Source of the DNA: Eutreptiella sp. 'Long Island Sound 2002'
Lineage: Eukaryota > Euglenozoa > Euglenophyceae > Eutreptiales > Eutreptiaceae
Assembly: GCA_964036045.1 (NCBI GenBank)
Contig: OZ038378.1
Coordinates: forward strand, 147,303,611-147,367,610
Direction: 5' to 3'
Length of the DNA: 64,000 nucleotides
Made by a program: the position numbers and the translations under genes
Notes under the pieces: generated by a model
Told to the model about the DNA's origin: nothing
Databases searched by the model: none
The model's input: the letters and a program-made list of their open reading frames with translations, nothing else
Shown: positions 47,177-59,757 of the stretch, piece by piece
Position numbering within the stretch: position 1 is the stretch's first letter
Layout: each line of letters begins with the position of its first letter

Positions 47177-49000
47177 GGGTTCTCAGTGAGTCCCCTCCCT
47201 GAGGGTTCTCACTGAGTCCCCTCCCTGAGAGTTCTCACTGAGTCCCCTCTCTGAGGGTACTCACTGAGTTCCCTCCCTGAGGGTTCTCAGTGAGTCCCCT
47301 CCCTGAGGCTTCTCACTGAGTCTCCTCCCTTAGGGTTCTCACTGAGTCCCCTCCCTGAGGGTTCTCACTGAGTCCCCTCCCTGAGGGTTCTCAGTGAGTC
47401 CCCTCCCTGAGGGTTCTCACTGAGTCCCCTCCCTGAGGGTTCTCACTGAGTCCCCTCCCTGAGGGTTCTCAGTGAGTTCCCTACCTGAGGGTTCTCACTG
47501 AGTCCCCTCCCTGAGGGTTCTCACTGAGTCCCCGCCCTGAGGGTTCTCACTGAGTCCCCTCCCTGAGGGTTCTCACTGAGTCCCCTCCCTGAGGGATCTC
47601 ACTGAGTTCCCTCCGTGAGGGTTCTCATTGAGTCCCCTCCCTGAGGGTTCTCACTAAGTCCCCGCCCTGAGGGTTCTCACTGAGTCCCCTCCCCGAGGGT
47701 TCTCACTGAGTCCCCTCCCTGAGGGTTCTCACTGAGTCCCCGCCCTGAGGGTTCTCACTGAGTCCCCTCCCTGAGGGTTCTCACTTAGTCCCCGCCCTGA
47801 GGGTTCTCACTGAGTCCCCGCCCTGAGGGTTCTCACTGAGTCCCCTCCCTGAGGATTCTCACTGAGTCCCCTCCCTGAGGGTTCTCACGGAGTCCCCGCC
47901 CTGAGGGTTCTCAGTGAGTCCCCTCCCTGAGGGTTCTCACTTAGTCCCCGCCCTGAGCGTTCTCACTGAGTCCCCTCCCTGAGGGTTCTCACTGAGTCCC
48001 CTCCCTGAGGGTTCTCACGGAGTCCCCGCCCTGAGGGTTCTCAGTGAGTCCCCTCCTTGAGGGTTCTGACTTAGTCCCCTTCCTGAGGGTTCTCACTGAG
48101 TCCCCGCCCTCAGGGTTCTCACTTAGTCCCCTCCCTGAGGGTTCTCAGTGAGTCCCCTCCCTGAGGGTTCTCACTGAGTCCCCTCCCCGAGGGTTCTCAC
48201 TGAGTCCCCTCCCTGAGGGTTCTCCTTGAGTCCCCTCCCTGAGGGTTCTCACTGAGTCCCCTCCCTGAGGGTTCTCAGTGAGTCCCCTCCCTGAGGGTTC
48301 TCACTGAGTCCCCTCCCTGAGGGTTCTCACTGAGTCCCCTCCCTGAGGGTTCTCACTGAGTCCCCTCCCTGAGGGTTCTCACTGAGTCCCCCCTCTGAGG
48401 GTACTCACTGAGTTCCCTCCCTGAGGGTTCTCAGTGAGTCCCCTCCCTGAGGGTTCTCAGTGAGTCCCCTCCCTGAGGCTTCTCACTGAGTCTCCTCCCT
48501 GAGGGTTCTCACTGAGTCCCCTCCCTGAGGGTTCTCACTGAGTCCCCTCCCTGAGGGTTCTCAGTGAGTCCCCTCCCTGAGGGTTCTCACTGAGTCCCCT
48601 CCCTGAGGGTTCTCACTGAGTCCCCTCCCTGAGGGTTCTCAGTGAGTTCCCTACCTGAGGGTTCTCACTGAGTCCCCTCCCTGAGGGTTCTCACTGAGTC
48701 CCCTCCCTGAGGGTTCTCAGTGAGTCCCCTCCCTGAGGTTTCTCACTGAGTCCCCTCCCTGAGGGTTCTCACTGAGTCCCCGCCCTGAGGGTTCTCACTG
48801 AGTCCCCTCCCTGAGGGTTCTCACTGAGTCCCCTCCCTGAGGGTTCTCAGTGAGTTCCCTCCCTGAGGGTTCTCAGTGAGTCCCCTCTCTGAGGGTTCTC
48901 ACTGAGTCCCCTCCCTGAGGGTTCTCAGTGAGTCCCCTCCCTGAGGTTTCTCACTGAGTCCCCTCCCTGAGGGTTCTCACTGAGTCCCCGCCCTACGGGT

Positions 49001-52000
49001 TCTCACTGAGTCCCCTCCCTGAGGGTTCTCAGTGAGTCCCCTCCCTGAGGTTTCTCACTGAGTCCCCTCCCTGAGGGTTCTCACTGAGTCCCCGCCCTGA
49101 GGGTTCTCACTGAGTCCCCTCCCTGAGGGTTCTCACTGAGTCCCCTCCCTGAGGGTTCTCAGTGAGTTCCCTCCCTGAGGGTTCTCAGTGAGTCCCCTCT
49201 CTGAGGGTTCTCACTGAGTCCCCTCCCTGAGGGTTCTCAGTGAGTCCCCTCCCTGAGGTTTCTCACTGAGTCCCCTCCCTGAGGGTTCTCACTGAGTCCC
49301 CGCCCTACGGGTTCTCACTGAGTCCCCTCCCTGAGGGTTCTCACTGAGTCCCCTCCCTGAGGGTTCTCAGTGAGTTCCCTCCCTGAGGGTTCTCAGTGAG
49401 TCCCCTCTCTGAGGGTTCTCACTGAGTCCCCTCCCTGAGGGTTCTCACTGAGTCCCCTCCCTGAGGGTTCTCCTTGAGTCCCCTCCCTGAGGGTTCTCAC
49501 TGAGTCCCCTCCCTGAGGGTTCTCAGTGAGTCCCGCACTGAGGGTTCTCAGTGAGTCCCCTCCCTGAGGGTTCTCACTGAGTCCCCTCCCTGAGGGTTCT
49601 CACTGAGTCCCCTCCCTGAGGGTTCTCACTGAGTCCCCCCTCTGAGGGTACTCACTGAGTTCCCTCCCTGAGGGTTCTCAGTGAGTCCCCTCCCTGAGGG
49701 TTCTCAGTGAGTCCCCTCCCTGAGGCTTCTCACTGAGTCTCCTCCCTGAGGGTTCTCACTGAGTCCCCTCCCTGAGGGTTCTCACTGAGTCCCCTCCCTG
49801 AGGGTTCTCAGTGAGTCCCCTCCCTGAGGGTTCTCACTGAGTCCCCTCCCTGAGGGTTCTCACTGAGTCCCCTCCCTGAGGGTTCTCAGTGAGTTCCCTA
49901 CCTGAGGGTTCTCACTGAGTCCCCTCCCTGAGGGTTCTCACTGAGTCCCCTCCCTGAGGGTTCTCAGTGAGTCCCCTCCCTGAGGTTTCTCACTGAGTCC
50001 CCTCCCTGAGGGTTCTCACTGAGTCCCCGCCCTGAGGGTTCTCACTGAGTCCCCTCCCTGAGGGTTCTCACTGAGTCCCCTCCCTGAGGGTTCTCAGTGA
50101 GTTCCCTCCCTGAGGGTTCTCAGTGAGTCCCCTCTCTGAGGGTTCTCACTGAGTCCCCTCCCTGAGGGTTCTCAGTGAGTCCCCTCCCTGAGGTTTCTCA
50201 CTGAGTCCCCTCCCTGAGGGTTCTCACTTAGTCCCCGCCCTACGGGTTCTCACTGAGTCCCCTCCCTGAGGGTTCTCACTGAGTCCCCTCCCTGAGGGTT
50301 CTCAGTGAGTTCCCTCCCTGAGGGTTCTCAGTGAGTCCCCTCTCTGAGGGTTCTCACTGAGTCCCCTCCCTGAGGGTTCTCACTGAGTCCCCTCCCTGAG
50401 GTTTGTCACTGAGTCCCCTCCCTGAGGGTTCTCACTGAGTCCCCTCCCTGAGGGTTCTGACTGAGTCCCCTCCCTGAGAGTTCTCACTGAGTCCCCTCCC
50501 TGAGGGTACTCACTGAGTTCCCTTCCTGAGGGTTCTCGGTGAGTCCCCTCCCTGAGGGTTCTCAGTGAGTCCCCTCCCTGAGGGTTCTCACTGAGTCCCC
50601 TCCCTGAGGGTTCTCACTGAGTCCACTCCCTGAGGGTTCTTCTTGAGTCCCCTCCCTGAGGGTTTTCAGTGAGTCCCCTCCCTGAAGGATCTCACTGAGT
50701 CCCCTCCCTGAGGGTTCTCACTGAGTCCCCTCCCTGAGGGTTCTCACTGAGTTACCTCCCTGAGGGTCCTCAGTGAGTCCCCTCCCTGAGCGTTCTCACG
50801 GAGTCCCCTCCCTGAGGGTTCTCACTGAGTCCTCTCCCTGAGGGTTCTCACTGAGTCCCCTCCCTGAGGGTTCTCACTGAGTCCCCTCCCTGAGGGTTCT
50901 CAGTGAGTCCCCTCCCTGAGGGTTATCACTGAGTTCCCTTTCTGAGGGTTCTCAGTGAGTCCCCTCCCTGAAGGTTCTCACTGAGTCCACTCCCTGAGGG
51001 TTCTTCTTGAGTCCACTCCCTGAGGGTTCTTCTTGAGTCCCCTCCCTGAGGGTTCTCACTGAGTTCCCTCCCTGAGGATCCTCAGTGAGTCCCCTCCCTG
51101 AGCGTTCTCACTGAGTCCCCTCCCTGAGGGTTCTCACTGAGTCTCCTCCCTGAGGGTTCTCACTGAGTCCCCTCCCTGAGGGTTCTCAGTGAGTTCCCTC
51201 CCTGAGGGTTCTCAGTGAGTCCCCTCTCTGAGGGTTCTCACGGAGTCCCCTCCCTGAGGGTTCTCAGTGAGTCCCCTCCCTGAGGTTTCTCACTGAGTCC
51301 CCTCCCTGAGGGTTCTCACTGAGTCCCCGCCCTGTGGGTTCTCACTGAGTCCCCTCCCTGAGGGTTCTCACTGAGTCCCCTCTCTGAGGGTTCTCACTGA
51401 GTTCCCTCCCTGAGGGTTCTCACTGAGTCCCCTCCCTGAGGGTTCTCAGTGAGTCCGCTCTCTGAGGGTTCTCACTGAGTCCCCTCCCTGAGGGTTCTCA
51501 CTGAGTCCCCTCCCTGAGGGTTCTCAGTGAGTCCCCTCCCTGAGGGTTCTCAGTGAGTCCCCTCTCTGAGGGTTCTCACTGAGTCCCCTCCCTGAGGGTT
51601 CTCAGTGAGTCCCCTCCCTGAGGTTTCTCACTGAGTCCCCTCCCTGTGGGTTCTCACTGAGTCCCCGCCCTACGGGTTCTCACTGAGTCCCCTCCCTGAG
51701 GGTTCTCACTGAGTCCCCTCCCTGAGGGTTCTCAGTGAGTTCCCTCCCTGAGGGTTCTCAGTGAGTCCCCTCTCTGAGGGTTCTCACTGAGTCCCCTCCC
51801 TGAGGGTTCTCACTGAGTCCCCTCCCTGAGGTTTCTCACTGAGTCCCCTCCCTGAGGGTTCTCACTGAGTCCCCTCCCTGAGGGTTCTGACTGAGTCCCC
51901 TCCCTGAGAGTTCTCACTGAGTCCCCTCCCTGAGGGTACTCACTGAGTTCCCTTCCTGAGGGTTCTCGGTGAGTCCCCTCCCTGAGGGTTCTCAGTGAGT

Positions 52001-55000
52001 CCCCTCCCTGAGGGTTCTCAGTGAGTCCCCTCCCTGAGGGTTCTCACTGAGTCCACTCCCTGAGGGTTCTTCTTGAGTCCCCTCCCTGAGGGTTTTCAGT
52101 GAGTCCCCTCCCTGAAGGATCTCACTGAGTCCACTCCCTGAGGGTTCTTCTTGAGTCCCCTCCCTGAGGGTTCTCACTGAGTCCCCTCCCTGAGGGTTCT
52201 CACTGAGTCCCCTCCCTGAGGGTTCTCACTGAGTTACCTCCCTGAGGGTCCTCAGTGAGTCCCCTCCCTGAGCGTTCTCACGGAGTCCCCTCCCTGAGGG
52301 TTCTCACTGAGTCCTCTCCCTGAGGGTTCTCACTGAGTCCCCTCCCTGAGGGTTCTCACTGAGTCCCCTCCCTGAGGGTTCTCAGTGAGTCCCCTCCCTG
52401 AGGGTTATCACTGAGTTCCCTTTCTGAGGGTTCTCAGTGAGTCCCCTCCCTGAAGGTTCTCACTGAGTCCACTCCCTGAGGGTTCTTCTTGAGTCCCCTC
52501 CCTGAGGGTTCTCACTGAGTCCCCTCCCTGAGAGTTCTCATTGAGTCCCCTCCCTGAGGGTACTCACTGAGTTCCCTCCCTGAGGATCCTCAGTGAGTCC
52601 CCTCCCTGAGCGTTCTCACTGAGTCCCCGCCCTGAGGGTTCTCACTGAGTCTCCTCCCTGAGGGTTCTCACTGAGTCCCCTCCCTGAGGGTTCTCAGTGA
52701 GTTCCCTCCCTGAGGGTTCTCAGTGAGTCCCCTCTCTGAGGGTTCTCACGGAGTCCCCTCCCTGAGGGTTCTCAGTGAGTCCCCTCCCTGAGGTTTCTCA
52801 CTGAGTCCCCTCCCTGAGGGTTCTCACTGAGTCCCCTTCCTGTGGGTTCTCACTGAGTCCCCTCCCTGAGGGTTCTCACTGAGTCCCCTCTCTGAGGGTT
52901 CTCACTGAGTTCCCTCCCTGAGGGTTCTCACTGAGTCCCCGCCCTGAGGGTTCTCACTGAGTCCGCTCTCTGAGGGTTCTCACTGAGTCCCCTCCCTGAG
53001 GGTTCTCACTGAGTCCCCTCCCTGAGGGTTCTCACTGAGTCCCCTCCCTGAGGGTTCTCACTGAGTTCCCTTTCTGAGGGTTCTCAGTGAGTCCCCTCCC
53101 TGAGGGTTCTCAGTGAGTCCCCTCCCTGAGGGTTTTCAGTGAGTCCCCTTCCTGAAGGTTCTCACTGAGTCCACTCCCTGAGGGTTCTTCTTGAGTCCCC
53201 TCCCTGAGGGTTCTCACTGAGTCCCCTCCCTGAGAGTTCTCATTGAGTCCCCTCCCTGAGGGTACTCACTGAGTTCCCTCCCTGAGGGTCCTCAGTGAGT
53301 CCCCTCCCTGAGCGTTCTCACTGAGTCCCCTCCCTGAGGGTTCTCACTGAGTCTCCTCCCTGAGGGTTCTCACTGAGTCCCCTTCCTGAGGTTTCTCACT
53401 GAGTCCCCGCCCTGAGGGTTCTCACTGAGTCCCCTCCCTGAGGGTTCTCAGTGAGTTCCCTCCCTGAGGGTTCTCAGTGAGTCCCCTCTCTGAGGGTTCT
53501 CACTGAGTCCCCTCCCTGAGGGTTCTCAGTGAGTCCCCTCCCTGAGGTTTCTCACTGAGTCCCCTCCCTGAGGTTTCTCACTGAGTCCCCGCCCTGAGGG
53601 TTCTCACTGAGTCCCCTCCCTGAGGGTTCTCACTGAGTCCCCTCTCTGAGGGTTCTCACTGAGTCCCCTCCCTGAGGGTTCTCAGTGAGTTCCCTCCCTG
53701 AGGGTTCTCAGTGAGTCCCCTCTCTGATGGTTCTCACTGAGTCCCCTCCCTGAGGGTTCTCAGTGAGTCCCCTCTCTGAGGGTTCTCACTGAGTCCCCTC
53801 CCTGAGGGTTCTCACTGAGTCCCCTCCCTGAGGTTTCTCACTGAGTCCCCTCCCTGAGGGTTCTCACTGAGTCCCCTCCCTGAGGGTTCTGACTGAGTCC
53901 CCTCCCTGAGAGTTCTCACTGAGTCCCCTCCCTGAGGGTACTCACTGAGTCCCCTCCCTGAGGGTTCTCGGTGAGTCCCCTCCCTGAGGGTTCTCAGTGA
54001 GTCCCCTCCTTGAGGGTTCTCAGTGAGTCCCCTCCCTGAGGGTTCTCACTGAGTCCACTCCCTGAGGGTTCTTCTTGAGTCCCCTCACTGAGGGTTCTCA
54101 CTGAGTTCCCTCCCTGAGGGTTCTCACTGAGTCCCCTCCCTGAGCGTTCTCACGGAGTCCCCTCCCTGAGGGTTCTCACTGAGTCCCCTCCCTGAGGGTT
54201 CTCACTGAGTCCCCTCCCTGAGGGTTCTCACTGAGTTCCCTTTCTGAGGGTTCTCAGTGAGTCCCCTCCCTGAGGGTTCTCAGTGAGTCCCCTCCCTGAG
54301 GGTTCTCAATGAGTCCCCTCCCTGAGGGTTCTCACTGAGTCCACTCCCTGAGGGTTCTTCTTGAGTCCCCTCCCTGAGGGTTCTCACTGAGTTCCCTTTC
54401 TGAGGGTACTCACTGAGTTCCCTCCCTGAGGGTTCTCAGTGAGTCCCCTCCCTGAGGGTTCTCAGTGAGTCCCCTCCCTGAGGGTTCTCACTGAGTCCCC
54501 TCCCTGAGGGTTCTCACTGAGTTCCCTCCCTGAGGGTTCTCACTGACTCCCCGCCCTGAGCGTTCTCACGGAGTCCCCTCCCTGAGGGCTCTCAGTGAGT
54601 CTCCTCCCTGAGGGTTCTCACTGAGTCCCCTCCCTGAGGGTTCTCACTGAGTCCCCTCCCTGAGAGTTCTCATTGAGTCCCCTCCCTGAGGGTACTCACT
54701 GAGTTCCCTCCCTGAGGGTTCTCAGTGAGTCCCCTCCCTGAGGGTTCTCAGTGAGTCCCCTCCCTGAGGGTTCTCACTGAGTCCCCTCCCTGAGGGTTCT
54801 CACTGAGTCCCCTCCCTGAGGGTTCTCACTGAGTCCCCTCCCTGAGGGTTCTCACTGAGTTCCCTCCCTGAGGGTTCTTCTTGAGTCCCCTCCCTGAGGG
54901 TTCTCACTGAGTCCCCTCCCTGAGGGTTCTCATTGAGTCCCCTCCCTGAGGGTACTCACCGAGTTCCCTCCCTGAGGGTTCTCAGTGAGTCCCCTCCCTG

Positions 55001-55700
55001 AGGGTTCTCAGTGAGTCCCCTCCCTGAGGGTTCTCACTGAGTCCCCTCCCTGAGGGTTCTCACTGAGTTCCCTCCCTGAGGGTTCTCACTGAGTCCCCGC
55101 CCTGAGCGTTCTCACTGAGTCCCCTCCCTGAGAGTTCTCATTGAGTCCCCTCCCTGAGGGTACTCACTGAGTTCCCTCCCTGAGGGTTCTCAGTGAGTCC
55201 CCTCCCTGAGGGTTCTCAGTGAGTTCCCTCCCTGAGGGTTCTGACTGTGTCCCCTCCCTGAGGGTTCTCACTGAGTCCCCTCCCTGAGGGTTCTCACTGA
55301 GTCCCCTCCCTGAGGGTTCTCACTGAGTTCCCTCCCTGAGGGTTCTTCTTGAGTCCCCTCCCTGAGGGTTCTCACTGAGTCCCCTCCCTGAGAGTTCTCA
55401 TTGAGTCCCCTCCCTGAGGGTACTCACTGAGTTCCCTCCCTGAGGGTTCTCAGTGAGTCCCCTCCCTGAGGGTTCTCAGTGAGTCCCCTCCCTGAGGGTT
55501 CTCACTGAGTCCCCTCCCTGAGGGTTCTCACTGAGTCCCCGCCCTGAGGGTTCTCACTGAGTTCCCTCCCTGAGGGTTCTTCTTGAGTCCCCTCCCTGAG
55601 GGTTCTCACTGAGTCCCCTCCCTGAGAGTTCTCATTGAGTCCCCTCCCTGAGGGTACTCACTGAGTTCCCTCCCTGAGGGTTCTCCTTGGGTACCCTCCC
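49001..55700 (+). repeat. 1,430-bp (55-unit) higher-order repeat domain with CTTCTTGAG units
   Basis: The CCCTACGGG unit occurs at 48,994, 49,306, 50,241 and 51,671 (312, 935 and 1,430 bp). The run GGGTTCTGACTGAG, GAGAGTTCTC, GGGTACTC starts at 50,452, 51,882 and 53,884 (1,430 and 2,002 bp), with a more distant relative at 46,216. CTTCTTGAG units are frequent from about 50.6 kb. From about 54.3 to 55.7 kb a short module of CTTCTTGAG, GAGAGTTCTCATTGAG, GGGTACTCACTGAGTTCCC and two CAGTGAG units is repeated several times. The phase stays constant after 49,541. Confidence 0.85.
49517..49541 (+). repeat. 25-bp unit (GAGTCCCGCACTGAG), copy 3
   Basis: Third instance of the unit at 45,281 and 47,152, 2,365 bp after the second (91 units less one base). 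Confidence 0.9.
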
Positions 55701-58433
55701 TGAGGGTTCTCACTGAGTCCCCTCCCTGAGAGTTCTCACTGAGTCCCCTCCCAGAGGGTTCTCACTGAGTCCCCGCCCTGAGGGTTCTCCTTGGGTACCC
55801 TCCCTGAGGGTTCTCACTGAGTTCCCTCCCTGAGGGTTCTCAGTGAGTCCCCTCCCTGAGGGTTCTCACTGAGTCCCCGCCCTGAGGGTTCTCACTGAGT
55901 TCCCTCCCTGAGGGTTCTCACTGAGTCCCCGCCCTGAGGGTTCTCCTTGAGTCCCCTCCCTGAGGGTTCTCACTGAGTTTCCTCCCTGAGGGTTCTCACT
56001 GAGTCCCCTCCCTGAGGGTTATCATTGAGTCCCCTCCCTGAGGGTTCTCAGTGAGTCCCCTCCCAGAGGGTTCTCCTTGAGTCCCCGCCCTGAGGGTTCT
56101 CACTGAGTCCCCTCCCTGAGGGTTCTCACTGAGTCCCCGCCCTGAGGGTTCTCACTGAGTCCCCGCCCTGAGGGTTATCATTGAGTCCCCTCCCTCAGGG
56201 TTCTCAGTGAGTCCCCTCCCAGAGGGTTCTCCTTGAGTCCCCGCCCTGAGGGTTCTCACTGAGTCCCCTCCCTGAGGGTTCTCGCTGAGTCCCCGCCCTT
56301 AGGGTTCTCACTGAGTCCCCTCCCTGACGGTTCTCACTGAGTCCCCGCCCTGAGTGTTCTCACTGAGTCCCCGCCCTGAGGGTTCTCACTGAGTCCCCTC
56401 CCTGAGGGTTCTCGCTGAGTTCCCTCCCTGAGGGTTCTCAGTGAGTCCCCTCCTTGAGGGTTCTCACTGAGTCCCCTCCCTGAGGGTTCTCACTGAGTCC
56501 CCTCCCTCAGGGTTCTCACTGAGTCCCCTTCCTGAGGGTTCTCAGTGAGTCCCCTCCCTGAGTGTTCTCACTGAGTCCCCTCCCTGAGGGTTCTCACTGA
56601 GTCCCCTCCCTGAGGGTTCTCACTGAGTCCCCTCCCTGAGGGTTCTCACTGAGTCCCCGCCCTGAGGGTTCTCACTGAGTCCCCTCCCTGAGGGTTCTCA
56701 CTTAGTCCCCGCCCTGAGGGTTCTCACTGAGTTCCCTCCCTGAGGGTTCTCAGCTAGTCTCCGCCCTGAGGGTTCTCACTGAGTCCCCGCCCTGAGGGTT
56801 CTCACTTAGTCCCCTCCCTGAGGGTTCTCAGTGAGTCCCCTCCCTGAGGGTTCTCACGGAGTCCCTGCCCTGAGGGTTCTCAGTGAATCCCCGCCCTGAG
56901 GGTTCTCACTGAGTCCCCTCCCTGAGGGTTCTCACTGAGTCCCCTCCCTGAGGGTTCTCACTGAGTCCCCTCCCTGAGGGTTCTCAGTGAGTCCCCTCCC
57001 TGAGGGTTCTCAATGAGTCCCTTCCCTGAGGGTTCTCACAGAGTCCCCTCCCTGAGGGTTCTCACGGAGTCCCCTCCCTGAGGGATCTCACTGAGTCCCC
57101 TCCCTGAGGGTTCTCACTGAGTCCCCTCCCTGAGGGTTCTCAGTGAGTCCCCTCCCTGAGGGTTCTCACTGAGTCCCCTCCCTGAGGGTTCTCACGGAGT
57201 CCCCTCCCTGAGGGTTCTCACTGAGTCCCCTCCCTGAGGGTTCTCACTGAGTCCCCTCCCTGAGGGTTCTCACTGAGGCTCCTCCCTGAGGGTTCTCACT
57301 GAGGCTCCTCCCTGAGGGTTCTCACTGAGTCCCCTCCCTCAGGGTTCTCACTGAGTCCCCTCCCTGAGGGTTCTTCTTGAGTCCCCTCCTTGAGGGTTCT
57401 TCTTGAGTCCCCCCCCTGAGGGTTCTCATTGAGTCCCCGCCCTGAGGGTTCTCCTTGAGTCCCCTCCCTGAGGGTTCTCACCTAGTCCCCGCCCTGAGGG
57501 TTCTCACTGAGTCCCCTCCCTGAGAGTTCTCACTGAGTCCCCTCCCTGAGGGCACTCACTGAGTTCCCTCCCTGAGGGTTCTCAGTGAGCCCCCTCCCTG
57601 AGGGTTCTCAGTGAGTCCCCTCCCTGAGGGTTCTCACTGAGTCCCCTCCCTGAGGGTTCTCCCTGAGTCCCCGCCCTGAGGGTTCTCACTGAGTCCCCGC
57701 CCTGAGGGTTCTCACTGAGTCCCCCCCATGAGGGTTCTGACTGTGTCCCCTCCCTGAGGGTTCTCACGGAGTCCCCTCCCTGAGGGTTCTCACTGAGTCC
57801 CCGCCCTGAGGGTTCTCACTGAGTTCCCTCCCTGAGGGTTCTCACTGAGTCCCCGCCCTGAGGGTTCTCACTGAGTCCCGGCCCTGAGGGTTCTCCTTGA
57901 GTCCCCTCCCTGAGGGTTCTCACTGAGTCCCCTCCCTGAGAGTTCTCACTGAGTCCCCTCCCTGAGGGTTCTCAGTGAGTCCCCTCCCTGAGGGTTCTCA
58001 CTGAGTCCCCGCCCTGAGGGTTCTCACTGAGTCCCCTCCATGAGGGTTCTGACTGTGTCCCCTCCCTGAGGGTTCTCACTGAGTCCCCTCCCTGAGGGTT
58101 CTCACTGAGTTCCCTCCCCGAGGATTCTCACTGAGTCCCCGCCCTGAGGGTTCTCACTGACTCCCCTCCTTGAGGGTTCTCACTGAGTCCCCTCCCTGAG
58201 GGTTCTCACTGAGTACCCTCCCAGAGGGTTCTCACTGAGTCCACTCCCTCAGGGTTCTCAGTGAGTCCCCTCCCTGAGGGTTCTCACTGAGTCCCCTCCC
58301 TGAGGGTTCTCACTGACTCCCCTCCCTGAGGGTTCTCAATGAGTCCCCTCCCTGAGGGTTCTCACTGAGTCCCCTCCCTGAGGGTTCTCACTGAGTCCCC
58401 TCCCTGAGGGTTCTCACTGAGTCCCCTCCCTGA
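55701..58433 (+). repeat. Mixed transition subarray
   Basis: Ordinary satellite with CCTTGGGTACCC units near 55.7-55.8 kb, two CAGAGGG plus TCTCCTTGAG pairs (56,064 and 56,220) after a gap of about 10 kb without them, CTCACGGAG and CTCACAGAG units near 57.0-57.2 kb, and GAGGCTCC units near 57.3 kb. I saw no long duplicated segment here. No odd-length units. Confidence 0.75.
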
Positions 58434-58484
58434 GGGTTCTCACTGAGGCCCCCCTTAAGGTTTTCTCTGAGGCCCTCTCCCTGA
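58434..58484 (+). repeat. 51-bp rearranged dimer (CCCTTAAGGTTTTC), copy 1
   Basis: Two successive units are strongly altered: GAGGCCCCCCTTAAG, then GTTTTCTCTGAGGCCCTCTCC. Several substitutions and a net one-base loss fall together, giving 51 instead of 52 bp. This is the most diverged pair in the window and a good probe for this domain. Confidence 0.9.
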
Positions 58485-59706
58485 GGGATCTCACTGAGTC
58501 CCCTCCCTGAGGGTTCTCACTGAGTCCCCTCCCTGAGGGTTCTCCTTGACCCCCCTCCCTCAGGGTTCTCACAGAGTCCCCGCCCTGAGGGTTCTCACTG
58601 AGTCCCCTCCCTGAGGGTTCTCACTGACTCCCCTTCCTGAGCGTCCTCACTGATCCCACTCCCTGAGGGTTCTCACTGAGTCCCCTCCCTGAGTGTTCTC
58701 ACTGAGTCCCCTCCCTGAGGGTTCTCACTGAGTCCCCTCCCTGAGGCTTCTCACCGAGTCCGCTCCCTGAGGCATCTCACTGAGTTCCCTCCTTGAGGGT
58801 TCTCACTGAGTCCCCTCCCTGAGGGTTCTCACTGAGTACCCTCCCTGAGGGTTCTCACTGAGTCCCCTCCCTGAGGGTTCTCACTGAGTCCCCTCCCTGA
58901 GGGTTCTCACTGAGTCCCCTCCCTGAGGGTTCTCAGTGAGTCCCCTCCCAGAGCGTTCTCACTGAGTCCACTCCCTGAGGGTTCTCACTGAGTCTGCTCC
59001 GTGAGGCATCTCGCTGAGTCCCCTCCCTGAGGGTTCTCACTGAGTCCCCTCCCTGAGGGTTCTCACTGAGTCCCCTCCCTGAGGGTTCTCACTGAGTCCC
59101 CTCCCTGAGGGTTCTCACTGAGTCCCCGCCCTGAGGGTTCTCACTGAGTTCCCTCCCTGAGGGTTCTCACTGAGTCCCCTCCCTGAGGGCTCTCACTGAG
59201 TCCCCACCCTGAGGGTTCTCACTGAGTCCCCGCCCTGAGGGTTATCAATGAGTCCCCTCCCTGAGGGTTCTCAGTGAGTCCCCCCCCAGAGGGTTCTCCT
59301 TGAGTCCCCGCCCTGAGGGTTCTCACTGAGTTCCCTCCCTGAGGGTTCTCACTGAGTCCCCTCCCTGAGGGCTCTCACTGAGTCCCCACCCTGAGGGTTC
59401 TCACTGAGTCCCCGCCCTGAGGGTTATCATTGAGTCCCCTCCCTGAGGGTTCTCACTGAGTCCCCGCGCTGAGGGTTCTCACTGAGTCCCCGCGCTGAGG
59501 GTTCTCACTGAATCCCCTCCCTCAGGGTTCCCACTGAGTCCCCTCCCTGAGGGTTCTCACTCAGTCCCCTCCCTGAGGGTTCTCACTGAGTCCCCGCCCT
59601 GAGGGTTCTCACTGAGTCCCCGCCCTGATGGTTATCATTGAGTCCCCTCCCTGAGGGTTCTCACTGAGTCCCCTCCCTGAGGGTTCTCACTGAGTCCCCT
59701 CCCTGA

Positions 59707-59757
59707 GGGTTCTCACTGAGGCCCCCCTTAAGGTTTTCTCTGAGGCCCTCTCCCTGA
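59707..59757 (+). repeat. 51-bp rearranged dimer, copy 2
   Basis: The same altered unit pair as at 58,434, 1,273 bp later (49 units less one base). The following units differ (GGGTTCTCACTTAG here, GGGATCTCACTGAG at the first copy), so the two copies have changed since duplication. Confidence 0.9.

Larger units (their letters stand above)
40038..49000 (+). repeat. Domain of 312-bp, about 1.5-kb and 1.87-kb higher-order repeats
   Basis: CAGAGGG plus TCTCCTTGAG occurs at 43,301, 43,613 and 43,925 (312 bp, 12 units), then at 44,081. The GAGAGATGTCACTGAG segment with CTGATTCCC occurs at 44,176 and 45,709 (1,533 bp, 59 units less one base). GGGATCTCGCTGAG occurs at 44,579, 46,086 and 46,450. The GAGGATTC unit recurs at 44,867, 46,738 and 47,855 (1,871 and 1,117 bp). 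Each non-multiple of 26 is explained by the 25-bp units listed separately. Smaller duplications include TACCCTGAGGGTTTTC at 41,503 and 41,711 (208 bp) and CCCTAGGGTTTC at 42,184 and 42,756 (572 bp). Confidence 0.85.
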
